Source: Cyclobacteriaceae bacterium
Lineage (GTDB): Bacteria > Bacteroidota > Bacteroidia > Cytophagales > Cyclobacteriaceae
Length of the DNA stretch: 64,000 nt
Reading direction: 5' to 3'
Assembly (NCBI GenBank): GCA_028285685.1
Contig: JANQOR010000028.1
Coordinates: 62,001-126,000, forward strand
The notes beneath the pieces are model-generated. The model had not been told where the DNA came from. It saw only the letters and a list, made by a program, of their open reading frames with translations, and did no database searches. The position numbers and the translations under genes are program-made. Every line of letters starts with the position of its first letter. The stretch's first letter is position 1. Of this stretch, positions 54,480 to 61,198 are shown piece by piece.

Positions 54480-54515
54480 ATGAAAATATTTAAATGAATT
54501 AGATAGGCAAAAAAA

Positions 54516-54540
54516 AAGCGCTCCCGGGTTGGGAGCGCTT
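54516..54540 (-). terminator. Terminator between the lipoprotein and endonuclease genes
   Basis: A perfect 10-bp stem (AAGCGCTCCC, 54516-54525, with complement 54531-54540) and a 5-base loop, followed on the minus strand by a T-tract of seven or more. It directly follows the lipoprotein gene and would isolate it from the nuclease gene unless read through. Confidence 0.88.
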
Positions 54541-54554
54541 TTACCAACAATAAC

Positions 54555-55691
54555 TTATTCTGTGAGCGTGGACCAGGCAGATCCATCATATATCACGTTC
54601 ATAGTAAATGTGTCATTACCAGGTTTCCATACAGCGTAGCTAACAAGGTATTTTTGACCTGCAGGAATCGGTCCGAACAACGTCTCCAACCTACTAGTGA
54701 TAGACTCGAATATTTCAGTACTGGACCAAAGACCAATATCGTAGTTGCCGAATGTTGCCATGCTATTAGATCCGTTAGGATTACTTGAGGCATAGGCTGC
54801 CGATATTGCCGTATAGTCATCGCCTGTTAGGGAATATTTGATCGTATTGTCAGGCTCCCATACGGTACCATTGTGTCCAAAATTGAGTGTTTCCGCCGTA
54901 GTCTGAGCGACATCACCATATTCTCCCCAATCAGTTCCATCAAAAATGAACAACGCAACAGACTGGCTAGTCCCTGGACCATTGTCCCAATTCCATTGGA
55001 TCAATGCCTGATCACCGGCAACAGCGAAAATCTTTGTGGCTTTGAGCCAGAATGGAATATTGTCCTCGCCCTCGTCCTCAAAACTAAAGTCAGGAGGACT
55101 TTCACCAAAAAAGTCGGCATATGAATCGTCAGGTAGCGGTTCAGCCCACATCCAGGCACTATTCGACACAACCCAAACTACTCTCGTAGTAACAGTAGAC
55201 GTACTACCATTGTTGAAATACTCATGTGTTATATCTAAATAATCGCCATCGGAACCCTCACCTACTTTAAAATCAGCATATACGGGGACATCTGCAGCCA
55301 GATCGCTGAAGTTACCAAATCCGAACCCAAGATCTGTATATTCCTGATCTGTCACTGTAAATGACTGCTGATCTCCTCTGATATCAGGCGAACTTCCATT
55401 AAAGAAATCGTAGGTGACCGCCGCTGAAGACCCGTCACCAAGAGCAGGAAATACGTCAGCTAAAACCACCGGTATCGCAGATCTGACATCTTCATCACTG
55501 CTGAAATTGCCAAAGCCTGCACAACTGCAAAAATCATCAGCCGTGTCATAATCGTCTTCCGTAAGCGTATACACAACATCAGAAACAGGCACACTGTTTT
55601 GCTCTTCGGCAACTTTGAGTTCGTCCTCAAGGGGATTACAAGCACCAATTGCCAACAGTATTAACAAAAAATATTTATTTATAAATTTCAT
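54555..55691 (-). CDS. Surface lipoprotein with three internal repeats, next to TonB receptor
   Basis: This 378-residue lipoprotein has the signal LLAIGAC (Cys18). Three related segments are seen: YTLTEDDYDTADD with FGNFSSDEDVR (from 41), FTVTDQEYTDLG with FGNFSDLAADVP (about 100-125), and YSLTGDDYTAISA with FGNYDIGLWSS (about 285-330). Each has the pattern Y-x-LT-x-DDY followed by FGNF. The middle holds a beta-rich domain (FEDEGEDNIPFWLKATK). It lies immediately after a TonB receptor gene in the same direction (21 bases), as SusD-like or other receptor partners do, although it is not SusD. A ligand-capture role is likely. Confidence 0.8.
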   Translation of the reverse strand: MKFINKYFLLILLAIGACNPLEDELKVAEEQNSVPVSDVVYTLTEDDYDTADDFCSCAGFGNFSSDEDVRSAIPVVLADVFPALGDGSSAAVTYDFFNGSSPDIRGDQQSFTVTDQEYTDLGFGFGNFSDLAADVPVYADFKVGEGSDGDYLDITHEYFNNGSTSTVTTRVVWVVSNSAWMWAEPLPDDSYADFFGESPPDFSFEDEGEDNIPFWLKATKIFAVAGDQALIQWNWDNGPGTSQSVALFIFDGTDWGEYGDVAQTTAETLNFGHNGTVWEPDNTIKYSLTGDDYTAISAAYASSNPNGSNSMATFGNYDIGLWSSTEIFESITSRLETLFGPIPAGQKYLVSYAVWKPGNDTFTMNVIYDGSAWSTLTE

Positions 55692-55712
55692 CTTTCTATT
55701 CCTTTTAATGCT

Positions 55713-58295
55713 TTAAAATCTAACCTTTACTCCGGCGGTCCATGTGACTCCCGCACCGTAGAAGAACTGGGAATTCTGTGCTGTGCCACCAACGTAAACA
55801 TCGCTAATAACACTTCCGCCATCCTGCACATCGGCAATGTATTCTACATCACCGACATTGAAAACATTTCCAATGAACGATGCATCCAACCCTGCAAGCT
55901 CAAAATCATACTTGAGGTTTAAATCCAACAAGCCGTATGCTGGAGCTTTCCAGGCATCCACACCTTCCGCGGTAGGATGAGATCGATCCGTAGGATCAAA
56001 ATCGGCATACAAATTATCGTAGTAGTTAAAGTCTGCACTGAATCTAAGATTTGGCATCAGGTTGTAAGCAATCCCAATGGCTGCCGTAGTCTGAGCAGCA
56101 TCCCCTACCTGCAACCCCGCTATAAATGCGTCAACAGTTGCGATTGGTGTAGGATTTCCTTCGTCAAATACGCCGACATCCGTCAGATTGTTCTGCCAAG
56201 TCCAATCTCCTACTGAAAGCATTCCTGATATTTGTAATACTGTCGATGGTTTATAAACAAAATCAATCTCGATTCCTTGATGCAGCGCATCAACACCCAG
56301 GAAGTTAGCAGTCAAAGTCACATCCTCTTCTGTCGGTAAACCAGCATCTCGAGTAAATTGGAAAGAATCCGTAAATGTTCGATCTCTCCACTCTGTACGG
56401 TAGAAATTCAGATTTGCACTGAACCTCGTGGAACGATACCCTAGGCCAATTTCATTGCTGAATATTTTCTGATTCTCTGCGCTAGAGTTTGGATCTTCGT
56501 TGTCAAAGTTGGGGAAGACAGCATCAAATCCTGGCGCCTTCTCAAAATACCCAACATTGGCAAAAACATTCCAGTTAGTGTTCAGGTTGTAATTCGCACC
56601 ACCTTTTACCATGTAACCAAAAAAGTTGAAGGTTCCGACTTTTTGCTGCGGATCACTATCAAGATAATTGAAGAAGTCTTCTCGATCGTATCCTGTGTTT
56701 GACGCTGATAAAGATACAAATGCAGACAACGCATCTTGACTATATTCTAACTGGCCGAAAAAGCCCAACCATTTTACAATTCCATCATTGTGATAATCAA
56801 TCTTATCTCCTACTCGAGCAGCGTTTATAGGGTTATTAACATTATCATCATCCAAATAGAATTGACCGCCTAACAAATTAGTAACTTCTCTAAAGTGCTG
56901 GCCTCTGTAGTTACGCCAGTCCAGTCCACCAATCAAAGTTAGCTTGTCAGAAAGTTCATATCTCAAGGTGGATAAAAGTCCGTACCAATTGTGATCGTTT
57001 CTTGAAGCTCTCATGACAGCATCAGAACCTAATCCACCTAGTGCAACATTCTCATCATAGATTCTTTGCAGATTAATGGTTCCATCTGGAAAATTGTATC
57101 CATCAACATTTCCCTCAAGTTTGCCTCTATTCGAACCAATGGCGCCTCCGCCTCCACCGGTACCCCAAGAGCCATAAAGCGCTGTCGAAAGCTCCATTCC
57201 ATCATTAATCGTCCAGTAGTGGTTCAATGACAACTGTGGCTTATGATAGAAGTTGTCCTCCACGCTTAGTCTTTGGCCGTTTAAGAACCCCCAGTTGGAA
57301 TTGTGTTTGATTCCTCTAGGGCTGTTTTCAAATGTGCCAAGGTTATGCTGTGTTTGTCGTTGACCATGTCGTTGCTTAGCTCCAATTGCAGTGAATGTAA
57401 CTTCATGGCTGTCGTTGATTTTCTTAGCGATGGTTGCAAAATAACTGTGTCCCAAAAATTCGGTTCCGTCGACAAAGCCATTACCTTCCGTCCTAGAACC
57501 AGCTATTGTGAAGGCCCATCCATCGTCCGTCAACCCAGACGATAGCTCAAAACCAACTTTCTGAAAAGAATCATTTCCAGACATAAGCGTAAATGACCCT
57601 CCCTCGTTTCTCTCGGAAGCCTTTGATACAATGTTGATCGTACCTCCAATCGAAGGAACAGCAACTTTCACAGCACCTAAACCCCTCTGGACTTGTACCG
57701 TGTGAGTGGCATCTGTTAAACCAGCCCAGTTGGACCAGAAAACACGCCCATTCTCCATGTCGTTTACGGGAATACCGTTGATAAGTACTGCTACATTCTC
57801 GGAATTAAATCCTCTGACGGCGATTCTGCCGTCTCCCCATCCTCCACCTTCTCTGGTAGCAAATACTCCAGGAGTTGATTTAAGAATCTCAGGAAATTCC
57901 TGGCTTCCTATTTTCGCTTCAATCACATCAGCCTTGATGTTGGACATAGCCACAGGTGTCTTACGATCCACACCATATGATGCAATAACTAAAACTTCAT
58001 CTAGACCAATTGAACCCGACTGCAATGAAATAGATGACAAATCCGCATCGGCGCTCATCTCCATTGTCTCAAATCCTATGTAGGAAATAACTAAGGTTGC
58101 ACCGCTGGAAACGTTCAAAGAAAAGGCACCATTAATGTCGGTAATTGTACCGTTGTTAGTGCCTTTTTCAAGAATAGTTGCCCCAATTAGGGCTTCACCA
58201 GTTTCGCTATCAGTGATGGTCCCGTTAACGGTAGTTTGTGCTACGGCGATTAGGGAACCCATTATGAGCGAAAGGCATAGTAAGAGTTTTCTCAT
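55713..58295 (-). CDS. TonB-dependent receptor
   Basis: This 860-residue outer-membrane receptor has a signal peptide (after LIAVAQ), a carboxypeptidase-regulatory N-terminal domain (GTITDSETGEALIGATIL), a plug domain (DVIEAKIGSQEFPEILKS, VLINGIPVNDMENGRVFWSN, RGLGAVKVAVPSIGG) and a 22-strand barrel ending in YGAGVTWTAGVKVRF with terminal aromatic Phe. It imports large substrates with TonB energy. Its neighbours, a lipoprotein and a secreted nuclease, suggest nucleic-acid products as substrate. The 250-base region upstream (58296-58546) should hold the promoter; no operator was recognised. Confidence 0.95.
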   Translation of the reverse strand: MRKLLLCLSLIMGSLIAVAQTTVNGTITDSETGEALIGATILEKGTNNGTITDINGAFSLNVSSGATLVISYIGFETMEMSADADLSSISLQSGSIGLDEVLVIASYGVDRKTPVAMSNIKADVIEAKIGSQEFPEILKSTPGVFATREGGGWGDGRIAVRGFNSENVAVLINGIPVNDMENGRVFWSNWAGLTDATHTVQVQRGLGAVKVAVPSIGGTINIVSKASERNEGGSFTLMSGNDSFQKVGFELSSGLTDDGWAFTIAGSRTEGNGFVDGTEFLGHSYFATIAKKINDSHEVTFTAIGAKQRHGQRQTQHNLGTFENSPRGIKHNSNWGFLNGQRLSVEDNFYHKPQLSLNHYWTINDGMELSTALYGSWGTGGGGGAIGSNRGKLEGNVDGYNFPDGTINLQRIYDENVALGGLGSDAVMRASRNDHNWYGLLSTLRYELSDKLTLIGGLDWRNYRGQHFREVTNLLGGQFYLDDDNVNNPINAARVGDKIDYHNDGIVKWLGFFGQLEYSQDALSAFVSLSASNTGYDREDFFNYLDSDPQQKVGTFNFFGYMVKGGANYNLNTNWNVFANVGYFEKAPGFDAVFPNFDNEDPNSSAENQKIFSNEIGLGYRSTRFSANLNFYRTEWRDRTFTDSFQFTRDAGLPTEEDVTLTANFLGVDALHQGIEIDFVYKPSTVLQISGMLSVGDWTWQNNLTDVGVFDEGNPTPIATVDAFIAGLQVGDAAQTTAAIGIAYNLMPNLRFSADFNYYDNLYADFDPTDRSHPTAEGVDAWKAPAYGLLDLNLKYDFELAGLDASFIGNVFNVGDVEYIADVQDGGSVISDVYVGGTAQNSQFFYGAGVTWTAGVKVRF

Positions 58296-58546
58296 AATTG
58301 TTTTGTTGGTTAATAAATTTTACAAATGCTCGGTTTTCCAGAGAAGAAGAAGGTTTTTCTTCCCGTTGTTTTTTTCAAGACTTTCTAGTTGATGACAAAT
58401 ATTTTGCTAAATGTCAAATCAACCTAGGAATTTAAAAAAAATAAACTATCCGAAACAGTGAATTAACAATTAATTTATCCACATTTTAAAAACACTCAAT
58501 TAGAGTTATTTCTAATCAACTGATTATCAGAATTTTAAAAAAGTAC

Positions 58547-59359
58547 CTATTTGAGGCTGGCTTCCAATGCCTTTCTAACGGATCCATATTTATCCAGGCA
58601 ATTCCTTGCTTCCTCCCTGGTCATATGCAAGGTCTCCATGAGCATAAGAACACCACGCTCCACCAATTTTTGATTGGACAGCTGCATGTCTACCATCTTG
58701 TTACCTTTCACTCTTCCAAGCTTAATCATCAGCGAAGTAGAAACCATGTTCAACACAAGCTTTTGAGCTGTTCCTGCCTTCATCCTGGTGCTTCCGGTGA
58801 CGAACTCAGGTCCCACCAAAACTTCAATGGGAAACGCTGAAACTCTGGCGAGCTCAGTTTCCTTATTGCATGTGATGCACCCTGTCAATATTCCACTTTC
58901 ATTGGCACTCTTGATGGTACCAATGACATAGGGAGTACGACCAGAAGCGGCTATCCCGATTAGTGAATCACTCTTAGAGATCTTGTAGCGTGATAAATCC
59001 TTCCATCCTTGCTCCGCATTATCTTCAGCAAATTCTACGGCTTTACGGATCGCCCCATCCCCACCCGCAATCAGGCCGGTAACTAGTTCATGCGACACTC
59101 CAAAGGTCGGTGGACACTCAGAGGCATCAACGATTCCCAGGCGGCCACTCGTCCCAGACCCAATGTAGAACAGCCTTCCACCATCTAACATTCTAGGTAG
59201 AATTGCACTAACCAACGTTTCTATTTGAGGAATTGATTTTCTAACGGCACTAGCCACCTTTGCATCCTCGTAATTGATATTCATCAGAAGCTCGGAGACC
59301 GACATTTGCTCCAGATGATCATACAGCGAATCTGATTCCGTAATTGATTTTTTAGCCAT
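58547..59359 (-). CDS. murQ: N-acetylmuramic acid 6-phosphate etherase
   Basis: This 270-residue enzyme cleaves the lactyl ether of MurNAc-6-phosphate to give GlcNAc-6-phosphate, a step in cell-wall recycling. It has one SIS domain with MurQ landmarks: FYIGSGTSGRLGIVDASECPP, GLIAGGDGA, GIAASGRTPYVIG and TGSTRMKAGTAQKLVLNM. It is slightly shorter than the Escherichia coli enzyme, mainly at the C-terminus. The gene overlaps the upstream sugar kinase by 8 bases, so the kinase and etherase work in sequence. Confidence 0.95.
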   Translation of the reverse strand: MAKKSITESDSLYDHLEQMSVSELLMNINYEDAKVASAVRKSIPQIETLVSAILPRMLDGGRLFYIGSGTSGRLGIVDASECPPTFGVSHELVTGLIAGGDGAIRKAVEFAEDNAEQGWKDLSRYKISKSDSLIGIAASGRTPYVIGTIKSANESGILTGCITCNKETELARVSAFPIEVLVGPEFVTGSTRMKAGTAQKLVLNMVSTSLMIKLGRVKGNKMVDMQLSNQKLVERGVLMLMETLHMTREEARNCLDKYGSVRKALEASLK

Positions 59360-60194
59360 GGTTTTGATGATATAGCACTAGTCCGGCAATGGGTGATTCA
59401 ACGATATTGCGAATCTTAAAACCTTTGTCAATGCCGACCTGTCGGAGTATGTCTGAAAAATGATAGGCAATGGATCCAGAGAAATTAAATACTTCATCAG
59501 CATGTTGATTTTTGAAGAAAAAGGCATGGTAGAAATCTGCAAAGGAATTATAGATCAGCTCATAAATTTCAGGATAAGACTTATGTCTTAGAACGAAGGG
59601 CGCAAAGGAGGCTAAAAAGTGATTGGGTTTTGGTTTGTGATATATCTGCTGAATTACCTTGTGTGAAGACAAGTCAAATTCTTTCTGAAAGGTGTCGATA
59701 ATCTCCCTTGGAAGCTGTTCTCTAAATACACCCATCATCAATTTCTTTCCGAGATAGGCGCCACTTCCTTCATCTCCAAGCACATAGCCAAGAGATGCGC
59801 TCACCTTGTTTACCTTTGAACCATTGTAGTAACACGCGTTTGAACCGGTCCCAAGTATGCATACATTGCCTGGTTTATTGCCACAAAGAGCCCTCGCTGC
59901 GCCAACAAGATCGTTCCTCACAAATAACTTTTGCCCCAGAACTTCTCTCAATTCATTCTCTACCTCATCTTTTTGCTCCTCAGTGTCCACACCCGCAGCA
60001 TAAAAGTATACGGGAATTTCCTTTTCCAGCACATAGCCTAAATTCTGTTGAATACTTTCTTTTAGATCACTAAGGTCATGTGTATAGGCATTAAAGCCGA
60101 TCGTATTGAATTGCGAAATTTCTCCGTGCTTAAAAACACGCCATTGAGTTTTTGTACCCCCGGCATCACCAACAATAAATGAAGAATCTGTCAC
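59352..60194 (-). CDS. BadF/BadG-family sugar kinase (GlcNAc/MurNAc kinase-like)
   Basis: This 280-residue ASKHA-fold kinase has the phosphate-1 loop GDAGGTKTQWRV at residue 8, the phosphate-2 region ILGTGSNACYYNG and GDEGSGAYLGKKLM. These are typical of N-acetylglucosamine kinases and the MurK group, which phosphorylate amino sugars at C6 or C1. Location directly upstream of murQ, with translational overlap, suggests that it makes MurNAc-6-phosphate or GlcNAc-6-phosphate for murein recycling. Which sugar it prefers is not clear from motifs. Confidence 0.9.
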   Translation of the reverse strand: MTDSSFIVGDAGGTKTQWRVFKHGEISQFNTIGFNAYTHDLSDLKESIQQNLGYVLEKEIPVYFYAAGVDTEEQKDEVENELREVLGQKLFVRNDLVGAARALCGNKPGNVCILGTGSNACYYNGSKVNKVSASLGYVLGDEGSGAYLGKKLMMGVFREQLPREIIDTFQKEFDLSSHKVIQQIYHKPKPNHFLASFAPFVLRHKSYPEIYELIYNSFADFYHAFFFKNQHADEVFNFSGSIAYHFSDILRQVGIDKGFKIRNIVESPIAGLVLYHQNHG

Positions 60195-60245
60195 ACCTGT
60201 TAAATTTCCTTTCGTTGTTCTGGATGTTTTTTCAAAATTATACCG

Positions 60246-61166
60246 CTACACTTTGAGTTTTGATTTTATCAGGTCAATAATTGAGTCGTACTCATCTGGT
60301 TCGAACCAATTTATATCATCATATCTTCCAAACCATGTCAACTGCCTTTTTGCGTATCTTCTACTGTTGCGTTTTAGTAACCTTATAGCTTCATCACGAT
60401 CATACTTTTCATCCATAAAGTCAAAAATTTCAGAATAGCCTACTGTTTGAAGTGCGTTGTGAGCCCTGTAGCCAATGAGTGTTGCAGCCTCTTCAAACAG
60501 GCCCGCTTCGATCATCATATCCATTCTTTGATTGATGCGGTCAAAGAGTGCTTCTCTTCCCATATTTAGCCCAATCTTCAAATTTTCATAGGAGGTATTT
60601 ACTACACGAGAAAGACGAAAAGAGCTAAATTTTTGACCCGTTCCCCGAATGACTTCAAGTGCTCGAATGATCCTTTGACCATTGTTTCGGTCTACTTGCT
60701 CGTAATACTCCTCATCTGCCTGCTTTAGTTCATTTAATAGGGCTCCAAGACCAAAGTTCTCAAATTCTCTGTTCAAGCCTGACCGAATACTGGGATCCAC
60801 GTCGGGGATTTCATCAAACCCTTCCCACAATGCTTTTAAGTATAGACCCGAACCCCCAACTGCGATGATCGGATTCTTTTGAGTGAACAACTCTTGCAGG
60901 ATTACTTTGGCATCACGACCGTACTCCCCGGCACTATACAATTGCTTTATGGAATGAGAATTAATAAAATGGTGCTTAACAGTTGAGAGTTCTTCACGAG
61001 ACGGCTTAGCTGTTCCAATTTCCAGTTCTTTGAAGAATTGACGGGAATCTGCCGAAATAATTTCGGTAGCAAACTCCTGGGCTAGACCAATTGCTAGGTC
61101 GGTCTTTCCAATTGCTGTGGGCCCTACGATAGAGACTAGTAATGGTTTGGCTACTGTGTCAGACAT
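60246..61166 (-). CDS. miaA: tRNA dimethylallyltransferase
   Basis: This 306-residue enzyme attaches a dimethylallyl group to A37 of tRNAs that read UNN codons. Motifs: P-loop VGPTAIGKTDLAIGL (about 11-25), SADSRQFFKELEIGTAKP, VGGSGLYLKALWEG and the tRNA-binding RRYAKRQLTWFGR near the C-terminus. Length is normal. It is divergent from the hybrid sensor kinase gene with a 32-base gap and has no operon partner downstream within 50 bases. Confidence 0.97.
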   Translation of the reverse strand: MSDTVAKPLLVSIVGPTAIGKTDLAIGLAQEFATEIISADSRQFFKELEIGTAKPSREELSTVKHHFINSHSIKQLYSAGEYGRDAKVILQELFTQKNPIIAVGGSGLYLKALWEGFDEIPDVDPSIRSGLNREFENFGLGALLNELKQADEEYYEQVDRNNGQRIIRALEVIRGTGQKFSSFRLSRVVNTSYENLKIGLNMGREALFDRINQRMDMMIEAGLFEEAATLIGYRAHNALQTVGYSEIFDFMDEKYDRDEAIRLLKRNSRRYAKRQLTWFGRYDDINWFEPDEYDSIIDLIKSKLKV

Positions 61167-61198
61167 TATGAAGGCTAAAATGGCTAATTTTAATCGTA

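Noticed and set aside
58296-58546. Operator or riboswitch before the TonB receptor
   Set aside because: A short imperfect GAAGAA/TTCTTC hairpin near 58348 is present but has no recognisable regulatory pattern.
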